Shown in pieces: positions 26,469 through 35,331 of a DNA stretch of 64,000 bases (the stretch's first letter is position 1; every line of letters begins with the position of its first letter). The DNA is from CAZSRX01 sp964609675 [NCBI: uncultured Bacteroidota bacterium] (GTDB lineage: Bacteria; CLD3; SB21), in NCBI GenBank assembly GCA_964609675.1, contig CAZSRX010000012.1, forward strand, positions 29,530 to 93,529, given 5' to 3'. Both the position numbers and the translations under genes were made by a program. The notes under the pieces are model-generated. The model was given only the letters and a program-made list of their open reading frames with translations, had not been told where the DNA came from and did no database searches.

Positions 26469-28631
26469 TTATCGCACTCCTAATTCGGATTGTAAACGGG
26501 ATAAAATTTCTACGGCATCGGCCCCGAGGAAGATAAAGTCATTGACGCCGGCCTTTTTATGAGCTTCGATCTGATCTTTCGGGTAACCGGCCAGAATAAT
26601 CTTTACATTCGGATTCCTGGATATTATTGCCGCGACCAGAGGCGGGACCAGTTCCGGATACGTTTCATCGGTGGAACAGATGACCACGGCGCCGGCGCCG
26701 GACTGTATGGCCGCTTCAGCGGCATCATTCGCGGTTTCAAAGCCGTTCGGGTAAATAACTTCAAAGCCGCCGGTTTCAAAGAAGCCGCGCGAGAAATCCG
26801 CCCGGGCCTTAAATTGGGACAACGGCCCCATCGTCGCAAGAAAAACTTTGGGTTTCGCTCCGGTTTTTTGTTTGAAAGCTTCCGCCCGGTCTCTCAGTAT
26901 TTCAAACGGTTCGCTTAATCGGACAGGTTTCAGCGGAGCGATACGATAGGTTTCCGTCGTATGCGAACGAAGAGCCTTGGTAATTTCGCCGAGGGTGGCA
27001 CCCTGAAGCACGGCTTCCAGAGCGTGATCAATAATGGTTTCATCGTCGGCGTTAGCCATTTGCTCCAGTTTCTGCATGATGACGGCGTCCTTGTCCGCGC
27101 TACCCGACACCCGGTATTTTTGCAGATATTCAGACCGTTTAATGAATATTTTGTCATAATCCGGCTGGCGCGCGGCCAGTTTTTCTTCTTTAGGATTGGC
27201 GTACATATTGGTGCCGACAAGAACCGATTTGCGTTTGGCCAAATCTGCGGCGCGCCTTGAAGCGGTTTGTCCGGTTTCATTCTGCGGAATGCCTTTGATA
27301 AGCGCCGCGGACATACCGCCGGCTTCTTCAATGTTCCGGAATATATCCCAGGCGTTTTGCGCCACATCCTGCGTCAGTTTTTCGACAAAATAGGAACCGC
27401 CGGCCGGATCCATCAATTCTCTGAGATGCGCTTCCTCATTAAGGATAATTTGCGTGTTACGGGCCAGTCGGCGCGCAAACTCATCCGGAAGACTCTGCGC
27501 TTCATCAAAACCGGATGTCGTGATGCTGTCCGCCCCGCCAACGACCGCGGAGAAGGCCTCGGTCGTTATTCGTAACAGGTTAACGTAGGGATCATAGACG
27601 GTCTGGTTATAAAGTCCCGTTTTGGCGCGGATACAGATATGGCGGGATTCGGCCGGTACGCCGAAGGCCTCGAGCAGGCTCGACCACACTAAACGCGCCG
27701 CACGGAGTTTGGCGATTTCCATAAAATAAAACGTGCCGATGCCGAAAGAGAAGCGGATATGCTGGGCGGCAGCCGTGGCGGTAAGTCCGCGTTCCATCAT
27801 CTGGTGCATGTATTCGGCGCCGGTGGCCATCGCATAACCGAGTTCCTGCACCGCGCTGGCGCCCGCATTGTGGTAGGGCAGGGTATTGACGGCAATGGTA
27901 CGGATGTTGATTTTATTCTTCAGCACCCAATGGAGTGTCCAGGCCATTTCATCATACAGCAGCGATAGGGCGGGCACTTCGCCGTAGCGTACGGCGAAAC
28001 TCAGCGGATCCGATTCGATGCTTCCGCGCAGAACGGCAGGGTGGATAATTTGCTTTTTCAGATAACCCATGAGTATGACCAGCATCGGCAGAGAAGAAAA
28101 TCCTGCCTCTACGTACAGCGGAAATCGGGTCAGGTCCACGCCGTTCAGCGCCCGGGTGATGCTGTTCAGCGCGGAAATGGAGACGCCGCCGTATCCGACT
28201 TCATGCACTTTGGCGTAATCGGCGTCTAAGCCCAGCTGCGTGGCCAGGTCCAGCGGAAGCAGGACAGCGTTCAGCCCGCGCTGCAGGTCGTATCGCAGGG
28301 CTTCGTTGTATTCTTCCGCAAGGCCGTAAGGTATTTCCTGACAAATATCCCAAGAAGCGCCGAGATAACCGCCCGGCTTCGTGCCCCGAATAAAATGCGC
28401 AAAACCGGGGAAGGTATTCAGCCCCGGCAGACCGGCGGTGTCTTTTGAAGTATAAATCGGCTGCAGATCAATGCCTTCGTACGTTTTGGTAATCAGCTTT
28501 TTTTCAAAAGGGACGCCCTTAAGGTCCTTTTCCACGACGGCTTTCCATTCATCATAACCAACCGTTGGAAACATATCCTTGAGGCGGAGTTCAGCGTTTA
28601 ATTTTATTTCGTGTTCTGTGTGATCCGACAT
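26469..28631 (-). CDS. mutA: Methylmalonyl-CoA mutase small subunit
   Basis: A 720-residue homologue of the large subunit that lacks the cobalamin-binding DxHxxG. The corresponding place reads LATMGPLSQFKARADFSRG, as expected for the non-catalytic partner in the heterodimer. The barrel is recognisable (GTKPGGYLGASWDICQEIPY, DPYVNLLRITTEAFSAVVGG). The ATG at 28631 is preferred because GGAGA lies eight bases before it. An ATG two codons earlier (28637) would leave only two bases. It is the first gene of the mutase run. Methylmalonyl-CoA epimerase is not in the window. Confidence 0.95.
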   Translation of the reverse strand: MSDHTEHEIKLNAELRLKDMFPTVGYDEWKAVVEKDLKGVPFEKKLITKTYEGIDLQPIYTSKDTAGLPGLNTFPGFAHFIRGTKPGGYLGASWDICQEIPYGLAEEYNEALRYDLQRGLNAVLLPLDLATQLGLDADYAKVHEVGYGGVSISALNSITRALNGVDLTRFPLYVEAGFSSLPMLVILMGYLKKQIIHPAVLRGSIESDPLSFAVRYGEVPALSLLYDEMAWTLHWVLKNKINIRTIAVNTLPYHNAGASAVQELGYAMATGAEYMHQMMERGLTATAAAQHIRFSFGIGTFYFMEIAKLRAARLVWSSLLEAFGVPAESRHICIRAKTGLYNQTVYDPYVNLLRITTEAFSAVVGGADSITTSGFDEAQSLPDEFARRLARNTQIILNEEAHLRELMDPAGGSYFVEKLTQDVAQNAWDIFRNIEEAGGMSAALIKGIPQNETGQTASRRAADLAKRKSVLVGTNMYANPKEEKLAARQPDYDKIFIKRSEYLQKYRVSGSADKDAVIMQKLEQMANADDETIIDHALEAVLQGATLGEITKALRSHTTETYRIAPLKPVRLSEPFEILRDRAEAFKQKTGAKPKVFLATMGPLSQFKARADFSRGFFETGGFEVIYPNGFETANDAAEAAIQSGAGAVVICSTDETYPELVPPLVAAIISRNPNVKIILAGYPKDQIEAHKKAGVNDFIFLGADAVEILSRLQSELGVR

Positions 28632-28721
28632 GAACATTCTCCGAATTAAGGTTTTAACGTATCGGTAAAATAAACTGGATTAATTTGAAAAATACAATGA
28701 CAAATATCAACTACTAAATGC

Positions 28722-29516
28722 TTACCGGCTGTTCGTGACAGGTTGGTGTCCGGTGACAAATTTTAAAACCAGCCGCATGAAGGAATCCGGCGCGTCGTAG
28801 TGTACCCAGTGATCCGCATTCTGGATGATGGATATTTCAGCGTTAGGGAAATGACGCCGGATGAGCGCTTCGTCATCTGTCAACAGATAAGGCGACGATC
28901 CGCCGCCAATGAACAGCGAAGGCCCCTCATACCGTAAGTCCGGGGTAAAAATATTTTGGATTAAATCTTCTTTCGTAAAACGAATCAACGCCGGAATGTT
29001 TATACGCCAGGAAAGATGTCCGTTGACGGTTTGCAGATTCGTCAGCAAAAATTTTCTCACTTCGCTCCGAGGGACGGCAGCGCTCAGCCGGCTATCCGCT
29101 TCGGATTTGCTTCGAAGGTTCGCCAAATCCAGCGCGGCCATGGCGTTTAATATTCCGGTCAGCCCGGTCGCGTAACTTCGCGGCGCGATATCTTCAACGA
29201 TCAGTCCGTGAAGGCGATCCGGATGGCGGCAGGCAATGTCCATCGCCACATAACCGCCCATGGAATGACCCAGAAAGAACAGCGGTGCATCGGTTAGTTG
29301 ATCCGCCAGCTCAAGTACATCCTGCCGCATGGACGCGACGGTATGCTCATCCGCGCGGGGCGATTGTCCATGATTGCGCAGGTCCGGTACGATAACGCGC
29401 ATAGACGCGCCAAGCGCTTTCGCGATTCCAGTCCAGTTGCGTTCGGAACCCATCAGACCGTGCAAAATCATCAGGCGTATCGGTCCCTCGCCGTATTCGG
29501 TATAATGCAGTTTCAT
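28722..29516 (-). CDS. Alpha/beta-hydrolase fold esterase
   Basis: A 264-residue hydrolase resembling YbfF-type esterases. The oxyanion-hole region is LMILHGLMGSERNW, the nucleophile elbow is FFLGHSMGGYVAMD with serine near residue 92, the acid lies in the C-terminal third, and the catalytic histidine is in NADHWVHYDAPDSF near residue 245. DLRNHGQSPRA is typical of the group. The natural substrate is unknown. It is transcribed away from the lipase-like gene at 29595 across a short AT-rich gap, and lies upstream of mutA on the same strand with a 90-bp gap. Confidence 0.88.
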   Translation of the reverse strand: MKLHYTEYGEGPIRLMILHGLMGSERNWTGIAKALGASMRVIVPDLRNHGQSPRADEHTVASMRQDVLELADQLTDAPLFFLGHSMGGYVAMDIACRHPDRLHGLIVEDIAPRSYATGLTGILNAMAALDLANLRSKSEADSRLSAAVPRSEVRKFLLTNLQTVNGHLSWRINIPALIRFTKEDLIQNIFTPDLRYEGPSLFIGGGSSPYLLTDDEALIRRHFPNAEISIIQNADHWVHYDAPDSFMRLVLKFVTGHQPVTNSR

Positions 29517-29594
29517 AAACCCGTACTTGATTATGGAATAGGGTTATCTTAATTTACTGTAGTATATTAATTAACCAAAAGAATTGCAACAGGT

Positions 29595-30548
29595 ATGACC
29601 ACGTCAAGAGATATTGTTTACGACATTGTTTTCATCCATGGGCTGGCGGACATCAGTAAATCCTGGCGCCGGCTTAGAGACTTGCTCACGCCGCGCGGTT
29701 TCGTCATCCATTTCTTCGATTATGAGACGTTCAACAACCGGCTGGACATTCCGCGTATCGCCCGGCTTCTTAAGGAATATATCCAGCTGGCGGTAGGCGA
29801 CCGGCCCTATCAGATTGTGGCGCATTCTCAGGGCGGGCTGGTGGCGGAGTGGTACGATGCCTTTGAAAGAAACGCCTCGCCCCTGCGCCGCATCACAACC
29901 ATCGCGACGCCGTTTCAGGGCAATATGCTTCCGCTGCTTCCCGGCAAAGATTTGATTGACCATCTTTTTTTCAGTAAGAAACAGATTGAAGGCTTATCGA
30001 CGTTCAGTCCGATACTGCGGCAGTTAGTGCGCCGCCGATGCGCGCCGGATGCATCCCAAACGGAATTTATCGCATTTATCGGCAACGTGGGCCGCGTAAT
30101 GAAGATCGAAAGCGATCTGGTCGTCGCGGTATGCGAAGCCAACCGCAATGCGATATATTATCAAGTTGAAGGTACGTCGCTAAAGCGGCTACAGACGCCT
30201 GAGTATCCGTTCATTATACTGGAAAAATCTCATTTCCCGTTAAGCTATCTAAAGAATATGGAGCCGGATACCAATCTGTTTGCCGGCCTTTTACTGGATT
30301 TACTGGAAGAACGTGTGGTGGAAATAAGCGCGGCGCAACGGCTGACCCAGGCGGCTCTCCTGATTCCAAAAGGTAAGGAAAAAGAAATAAAATGGAATTC
30401 CTCCATGGAAACGATACTATCCCGAGCGACCCTCGATGAACAATTTCAGCTGTTCTTTATGGATATTAAAGATCAATCAGAAAATAATTTGACCTTTAAC
30501 GATCAGCCCATCGAAGTTCGCCCGGGATATTTCACGTATATTCTGTAG
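29595..30548 (+). CDS. Lipase-like alpha/beta hydrolase (PGAP1/DUF676 type)
   Basis: A 317-residue protein. VFIHGLADISKSWRRLRDLL at the N-terminus and YQIVAHSQGGLVAEWYDAF near residues 70-90 give the nucleophile serine in AHSQGG, as in PGAP1-like and DUF676 lipases. ITTIATPFQGNMLPLL is the strand that often follows in these enzymes. Catalytic histidine candidates lie in EKSHFPLSYLK near residue 215. The C-terminal 90 residues are unrecognised. No signal peptide is present, so it is probably cytoplasmic. ACAGGT lies close upstream of the ATG. Confidence 0.82.
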   Translation: MTTSRDIVYDIVFIHGLADISKSWRRLRDLLTPRGFVIHFFDYETFNNRLDIPRIARLLKEYIQLAVGDRPYQIVAHSQGGLVAEWYDAFERNASPLRRITTIATPFQGNMLPLLPGKDLIDHLFFSKKQIEGLSTFSPILRQLVRRRCAPDASQTEFIAFIGNVGRVMKIESDLVVAVCEANRNAIYYQVEGTSLKRLQTPEYPFIILEKSHFPLSYLKNMEPDTNLFAGLLLDLLEERVVEISAAQRLTQAALLIPKGKEKEIKWNSSMETILSRATLDEQFQLFFMDIKDQSENNLTFNDQPIEVRPGYFTYIL

Positions 30549-30560
30549 GGTACCAGCCGT

Positions 30561-31724
30561 TTAGTGGAGAAACATCGGTTTGTTCATGCTGTTAAAAATC
30601 TTCGGGCGGTAGTTTTCCGCGTCGTACAGTTCATTAACCTCGACGACTTTTTTACCCTGCATGATCATTTCAATCGGAATGGACGTGTATTTGCCTTCGC
30701 GGAGGGCGGACATGCGGCCGAATTTGCCCTCTTTGAGGTGTTCAATCGCGACGCCCGCGAAGCACATGGCTACCATACGGTCCAGCGCGTCGGGTTCGCC
30801 GCTCCGCATCAGATAGCCGACCTGCTGGTAGATCATATGCGCGCCGGTGAGTTTCTTGATGGTTTCCGCGGTGATCTGCCCGATGCCGCCGAGTTTCTTG
30901 TGACCGTAAGCGTCTTCTTCGCCGGTTTCGACAATCGAGCCGCCGATCATCGTGGCGCCTTCGGATATGGTCATTATGGCATAATTGCTCGGGTTGTTTT
31001 TCTTGTCGGTCGTCAGGAACTTGGCGAGTCGTTCAGGATCAAACGGTACTTCAGAAATGATCGCGCGGTCGGCCTGCGCCAGGAACGCGGAAATCAGCGA
31101 CGTCTCGCCGCTGTTGCGGCCGAAGAGTTCCACCACGGCAATGCGCTCATGCGAGCCCGCCGGCGTGCGCAGGTTATTGATATATTGCACGGATCGGCTG
31201 ACCGCCGTGGAAAAACCGATGCAGTAATCCGTTCCGTACACATCGTTATCCATGGTCTTGGGAATGGCGAGCACCGGGAATTTTTCTTTGTCCAGCCGCG
31301 ACGAATAGCTCAGGGTATCGTCACCGCCGATGGTAATCAGACTGGTAATTTTCAGATGATCCAGCACCTTTAAGACATGCTGGGTAAAATCCACTTTCGC
31401 GTCGGGCGGCAGGGTATCATGTTCCGGTTTCTTCAGGAAATCCGGAATTTCCTTAACCGCGACTTTACCCGGGTTGGTCCGCGAGGTGTGCAGAATCGTG
31501 CCGCCCGTCCGGTCAATCGTGCGGGTATTAATCTTATTCAACGGCATGATCAGGTCATTGGATTTTTCCGGTTCGGCGGGATTATACCGCAGCAGGCCGC
31601 CCCAGCCCTTCTTGATGCCGAATACTTCGTATCCGGCGTCGATAGCTTCGTAAACAATCGCCTTGATACAGGGATTCAGTCCGGGCACGTCGCCCCCGCC
31701 GGTCAATACACCAATACGTTTCAT
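30561..31724 (-). CDS. 6-phosphofructokinase, PPi-dependent type by sequence
   Basis: The start at 31724 has AGGAGAAAGG upstream and gives 387 residues. A longer frame to 31751 lacks a ribosome-binding site. The PFK fold is clear: [18 protein letters not shown] at the N-terminus, [13 protein letters not shown] near residue 133, PKTMDND near 155 and GRNSGE near 200. In ATP-dependent enzymes the two key positions are glycines (GGDGS and PGTIDND). Asp and Lys at both, as here, mark pyrophosphate-dependent enzymes. The enzyme would then phosphorylate fructose 6-phosphate reversibly with PPi. The prediction rests on these two residues. Confidence 0.9.
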   Translation of the reverse strand: MKRIGVLTGGGDVPGLNPCIKAIVYEAIDAGYEVFGIKKGWGGLLRYNPAEPEKSNDLIMPLNKINTRTIDRTGGTILHTSRTNPGKVAVKEIPDFLKKPEHDTLPPDAKVDFTQHVLKVLDHLKITSLITIGGDDTLSYSSRLDKEKFPVLAIPKTMDNDVYGTDYCIGFSTAVSRSVQYINNLRTPAGSHERIAVVELFGRNSGETSLISAFLAQADRAIISEVPFDPERLAKFLTTDKKNNPSNYAIMTISEGATMIGGSIVETGEEDAYGHKKLGGIGQITAETIKKLTGAHMIYQQVGYLMRSGEPDALDRMVAMCFAGVAIEHLKEGKFGRMSALREGKYTSIPIEMIMQGKKVVEVNELYDAENYRPKIFNSMNKPMFLH

Positions 31725-31975
31725 AAGCCTTTCTCCTGGTTTTATTTGCAAACGTTGAATTTTAGTGAACAGAAATATTTAACAAAATGTATCACTTTTT
31801 TTAGAATTAAACAAATGAAATTGAGGGTGTTTACAAAAAGGAAAGAAAAACATCGTTTAGGTTTGCCACGGAGTTAATAAGCACGAAACAGAAAAAATTT
31901 TATTCTTGATTAACTACCTTTCATGCCTTATTATATAACCTGGGGTCTGAATTCATATTAAATAATATTACCAAC

Positions 31976-32362
31976 ATGCCGTGGAAGACCAAATTCAATG
32001 ACGAGCATCAGGTGGGGGAAATTATTTTCTCCGGCCGCGTCACGCATGCCGAAATTATAGAAACCATAAGCGCCGGCGTAGCGCTATCCCATGATCAACA
32101 CAGAAATCGTTTCCTGCTTCGTTTTGAAGAAGTCATGCATGGTCCTTCACCGTATGAACTGATTGATCAGATTGAACATTTTGAAACAATGGGTCTGTCG
32201 CGGAACACGAAACTGGCTATCTTGCTTCCCCGTAACCAGGCAATCCGCAGCGGCCTGCTCTTTTATGAAACCGCCTGTTTAAACCGGGGGTATATTGTAA
32301 AAACCTTTGGGGACCATGCAGAAGCCATCGCCTGGCTTTGCGGCGGCGATCGGAAGCGCTAA
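31976..32362 (+). CDS. STAS/SpoIIAA-like small protein of unknown role
   Basis: A 128-residue alpha/beta protein. The pattern GEIIFSGRVTHAEIIETIS, then RFLLRFEEV and a helix-strand alternation ending YIVKTFGDHAEAIAWLCG, resembles SpoIIAA-like/STAS-type single-domain proteins that act in regulation or membrane-associated signalling. No catalytic motif is visible. A TAATAT box lies seven bases before the ATG and no Shine-Dalgarno is present. It is followed 30 bp later by the asparaginase-domain gene. Confidence 0.6.
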   Translation: MPWKTKFNDEHQVGEIIFSGRVTHAEIIETISAGVALSHDQHRNRFLLRFEEVMHGPSPYELIDQIEHFETMGLSRNTKLAILLPRNQAIRSGLLFYETACLNRGYIVKTFGDHAEAIAWLCGGDRKR

Positions 32363-32392
32363 TAAATATTCTGAATTCAGTTCGACCATTCC

Positions 32393-32884
32393 ATGAAAAT
32401 ACTGTTTATACAGACCGGCGGCACCATTGATAAAGATTACCCACGGATCACCGGTGGCTATGCGTTTGAAATCACCGAACCGGCGGTGAAACGCATATTG
32501 GAAAAAATTAAACCCGGTTTTGAGTATGAAATTCTGTCCTTAATGCAAAAAGACAGTCAGGATATAAGCATGGCGGACCGGGAAAAAATACTCGATGCCT
32601 GCCGGCGCGCCGCGTGTGATAGAATCATTGTTACGCACGGCACCGATACCATGATTGAGACCGCCCGTACGTTATCGGCCATTACGGATAAAACTATAAT
32701 TCTTACCGGCGCCATGCGGCCCGAGCGGTTTACGGATTCCGACGCGGCCTTTAACATCGGCGTGGCTATTGGCGCCGCAAACACGCTGCAGCCGGGCGTT
32801 TACATTGCCATGCACGGGCGGGTGTTTTCGTATGACCGCGCGCGACGCGACATCGCCACCGGACGATTTACGGATACCGATTAA
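32393..32884 (+). CDS. Short asparaginase-domain protein
   Basis: A 163-residue protein equal to the N-terminal domain of type I/II L-asparaginases. IQTGGTIDKDYPR carries the first catalytic threonine, IIVTHGTDTMIETART the second threonine-aspartate pair, and TIILTGAMRPERFTDSDAAF follows. The roughly 150-residue C-terminal domain of full asparaginases is absent, and the usual catalytic lysine position appears to be arginine in the RARRDIATG region. Short stand-alone versions are known, so this is probably not a truncation, but amidase activity is uncertain. Confidence 0.82.
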   Translation: MKILFIQTGGTIDKDYPRITGGYAFEITEPAVKRILEKIKPGFEYEILSLMQKDSQDISMADREKILDACRRAACDRIIVTHGTDTMIETARTLSAITDKTIILTGAMRPERFTDSDAAFNIGVAIGAANTLQPGVYIAMHGRVFSYDRARRDIATGRFTDTD

Positions 32885-32898
32885 CCGGTCATTATGGC

Positions 32899-32925
32899 GA
32901 TGATAGCCAGGCGGTGGCTATCATC
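32899..32925. terminator. Hairpin between convergent genes
   Basis: GATGATAGCCA (32899-32909) pairs perfectly with TGGCTATCATC (32915-32925) across a five-base loop. It lies in the 52-bp gap between two convergent genes. Neither side has a T-run, so it may be a weak terminator or a 3' protective hairpin. Confidence 0.5.
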
Positions 32926-32936
32926 CATGAAGGTAA

Positions 32937-33536
32937 TCAATCGTCCTCGGTATAAACTTCCGGATACAATTCCCTGGCGCAGGAGGGGCAAATGCTGTGG
33001 CTGAAAAAAATATTCAGTTCGGTGTTGAAATAGCTTTCGATTTGTTGCCAGAACTGCTGATCGTCACGGATTTTCTTACAGTTGGCGCATATCGGGAGGA
33101 TGCCGCCCAGCGCCAGGATATCGGCAATGTTTTCAAAAATCACAAGGATCAGATTCAATCCGTTATAAAGAAACGGGCGTGTCGTAATTAACATTTGTAC
33201 GGAAAGGGGTTTGTGGTCTCTGATAAAAGTCATCTTGACTTTCTTACGGCTGACCTGATTGCCCTGTAAGGAGGCCTTGATGCTGTTCCGCAGCATGCAG
33301 TCTTTACAGGCCGGTGTTTTGCCGCATCCCTCGTCGCTGGAGGCGGTGTTAAGACAATGAAAAACCTCACCGAAAAGATTTTGAATGACAAGATCTTTCT
33401 CCCGGAGAATCATTTCATACGCGGCTGTATTGTAATCCATAATCCGGATATTTTCATCAACGACAAGGACGGGAGAAGGTATGGTATCCAGAATAATCCG
33501 GTAAAAATTATCTTTGAAAATCGGCAGTTCGTTCAT
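32937..33536 (-). CDS. PAS-domain protein with C-terminal cysteine motif
   Basis: A 199-residue soluble protein. Residues 10-135 form a PAS-like domain (IILDTIPSPVLVVDENIRIM, then DYNTAAYEMI) with an inserted cysteine cluster GCGKTPACKDCMLRNSI. The C-terminal 55 residues match the small module ICANCKKIRDDQQFWQQIES through SICPSCARELYPE, often appended to PAS or receiver proteins. It has two CxxC-type pairs that may bind metal. Kinase and output domains are absent. It may be a redox- or metal-responsive signalling adaptor. This is inference from the cysteines only. Confidence 0.8.
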   Translation of the reverse strand: MNELPIFKDNFYRIILDTIPSPVLVVDENIRIMDYNTAAYEMILREKDLVIQNLFGEVFHCLNTASSDEGCGKTPACKDCMLRNSIKASLQGNQVSRKKVKMTFIRDHKPLSVQMLITTRPFLYNGLNLILVIFENIADILALGGILPICANCKKIRDDQQFWQQIESYFNTELNIFFSHSICPSCARELYPEVYTEDD

Positions 33537-33605
33537 GGATATCCTTTGGGTGCATGAGGGCGTTTAGAAGTACCGTCGTATCGTATAAACGACAATCGCT
33601 GTTAA

Positions 33606-33827
33606 TTATTTCTTGGAATCATATACCGGGATAATTTTACCAGTCGGGGTCATATTGTCCGCCGGCGGTTTTCCGTGAAGCCGGCGGTATTTCTTGCGTT
33701 CGCATTTTTCGGATTTTTCCTGATTCTCGCAGAAATTTTTAATCCAACCTTCAGCTACGGTCTCGGTGTTTCCTTTGAAATTCCTGAAAAATCCGCAGGT
33801 TTCAAGCATTTCGCAGTATTCCGACAT
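33606..33827 (-). CDS. Small cysteine-containing protein of unknown function
   Basis: A 73-residue protein with four cysteines: CEMLETCGFF at the N-terminus, then NFCENQEKSEKCERKKYRRLHGKPP. It ends in a polar tail (MTPTGKIIPVY). Short proteins with this CxxF start and CxxxxxxxC pattern occur as unnamed families beside PAS and regulatory genes. Metal binding is possible. AAGGTT-like bases precede the start. It lies 13 bp after threonine synthase and is probably in its transcript. Confidence 0.7.
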   Translation of the reverse strand: MSEYCEMLETCGFFRNFKGNTETVAEGWIKNFCENQEKSEKCERKKYRRLHGKPPADNMTPTGKIIPVYDSKK

Positions 33828-33840
33828 AAGGTTCCTTTGA

Positions 33841-35061
33841 TTAGATGGTTGCGGGTAATGCGTTAAGGTCCGGCTCGACGGCGTCGGGAATTTTAACGGT
33901 TTTCAGGGGCGTGTCGATATCCTTCAGTCCGTGGCCGGTAATCAGGAGGACAACCTGCTGGCGGCTATCGATAAGCCCTGATTCTGAGAGTTTCTTGATG
34001 GCGGCTACGGTAGCTGAGCAGGAAGGTTCCGCGAAGATGCCGGTTGTATGCGCGAGCAATTTTTGTCCTTCCAGGATTTCTTCGTCGGTTACCGTGACGG
34101 AAAAGCCGCCGGTGTCAAGCACAGCCTGACGGGCCATGTGGGCGTTGCTCGGCGTGGTGACGGAAATCGAATCGGCAACGGTAGCGGGTTTTACGGCGTC
34201 GGCATACGAGCCGGTGGTGATGTAACGATGAATCGCATCGGAGCTTTCCGCCTGAACGCAGATAAGTTGAGGCATATTCTCCGTCAGGCCGGCCATTTTC
34301 AGATCGTAAAACGCCTTGTAGATTCCGCTGATGATGACGCCGTCGCCCGTAGGGACTACAATTTTACCGGGCACGCGGAAACCGTTCTGGCTGAAGATTT
34401 CCAGACCAGCGGTTTTCTTGCCTTCGATTGTCAGCGGGTGATAGGCTGTGTTGCGGTTCAGGCCTTTGCGGGTTTGGGTGTATTCCAGCGACAACCGGAA
34501 CGCGTCGTCGTAGGTTCCTTTTACCGGAATGAGTCTCGCGCCGTAAAGAATCATCTGCAGGAGCTTGGCTTTTGGCGCCGTGGACGGGGCGAATATTATC
34601 GCTTGTTTTGCAGCTGAGGCGCATACGGCCGCCAGAGCGCTTGCCGCGTTGCCGGTGGATGCGGTGACAATCGTATGCTCATCCAGACGGTTGGCTTCGG
34701 CGGCCATCAGAAACGATGCGCGGTCTTTAAGGGAACCGCTGGGACAAAGGCCGTCATTTTTAATCCACACATCGGAAAGGCCAAACTCAAAACCGAGCCG
34801 GAGCGCTTTAAAAAAAGGCGTCGGCGCCAGCGGATACGGGGGGAAATATTTCGGTTCTACGGCAGAAAAAAGATTCCAGTCGGGTTTTTTTATTTTAAAT
34901 TTTTTTCGGATGTATTCATAATCAAATACGGCCTGCAATACCCCTTTCAGCGGAATGCCCGGCCGGTAGCTCTGACCGCAACCGGGACACAAATAGGTAA
35001 CTTCATCTCGGGAAAATTGCTTGCCGCAATCCCGGCATTGATAAACAAATGGCGTCTGCAT
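33841..35061 (-). CDS. thrC: Threonine synthase
   Basis: A 406-residue PLP enzyme converting O-phosphohomoserine to threonine. The N-terminus has a four-cysteine zinc ribbon (CRDCG and CPGCGQSYR) typical of the archaeal/plant-type branch. The PLP lysine is in SGSLKDRASFLMA (about residue 108). TASTGNAASALAAVCA binds the cofactor phosphate and PTGDGVIISGIYKAF is the second glycine-rich loop. The C-terminus has FAEPSCSATVAAIKKL. It is probably the first gene of the minus-strand run with the two small cysteine proteins. Confidence 0.93.
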   Translation of the reverse strand: MQTPFVYQCRDCGKQFSRDEVTYLCPGCGQSYRPGIPLKGVLQAVFDYEYIRKKFKIKKPDWNLFSAVEPKYFPPYPLAPTPFFKALRLGFEFGLSDVWIKNDGLCPSGSLKDRASFLMAAEANRLDEHTIVTASTGNAASALAAVCASAAKQAIIFAPSTAPKAKLLQMILYGARLIPVKGTYDDAFRLSLEYTQTRKGLNRNTAYHPLTIEGKKTAGLEIFSQNGFRVPGKIVVPTGDGVIISGIYKAFYDLKMAGLTENMPQLICVQAESSDAIHRYITTGSYADAVKPATVADSISVTTPSNAHMARQAVLDTGGFSVTVTDEEILEGQKLLAHTTGIFAEPSCSATVAAIKKLSESGLIDSRQQVVLLITGHGLKDIDTPLKTVKIPDAVEPDLNALPATI

Positions 35062-35331
35062 AGTTGACCTGTATATATAATAGGTATGAAGTTAGTTTTA
35101 TTAAAATAATAAAAAAATCAGGAAAAATCAAAAAACAAATTATTTTCAATCCGTAATGGGCAGGATACCCTTAAGCGTAAAAAATGTTATATATATGTGT
35201 GCAAATAAACCTTGACATTCAGAGATTGCGTTTTTAACTTTTACAAAAACATTTGTAAAAACCATTAGTGAGTTCGCCTATTTCCTTCTAGGTTATTATT
35301 TTTCTTAGGTATTCAACTCCCCCAAAAACAA

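Noticed and set aside
26469-28700. A cobalamin riboswitch upstream of mutA
   Set aside because: The region before mutA is short and AT-rich, with no B12-box-like sequence.
30564-31373. A 269-residue plus-strand frame opposite the phosphofructokinase gene
   Set aside because: The minus strand encodes an unmistakable phosphofructokinase; this is its shadow.
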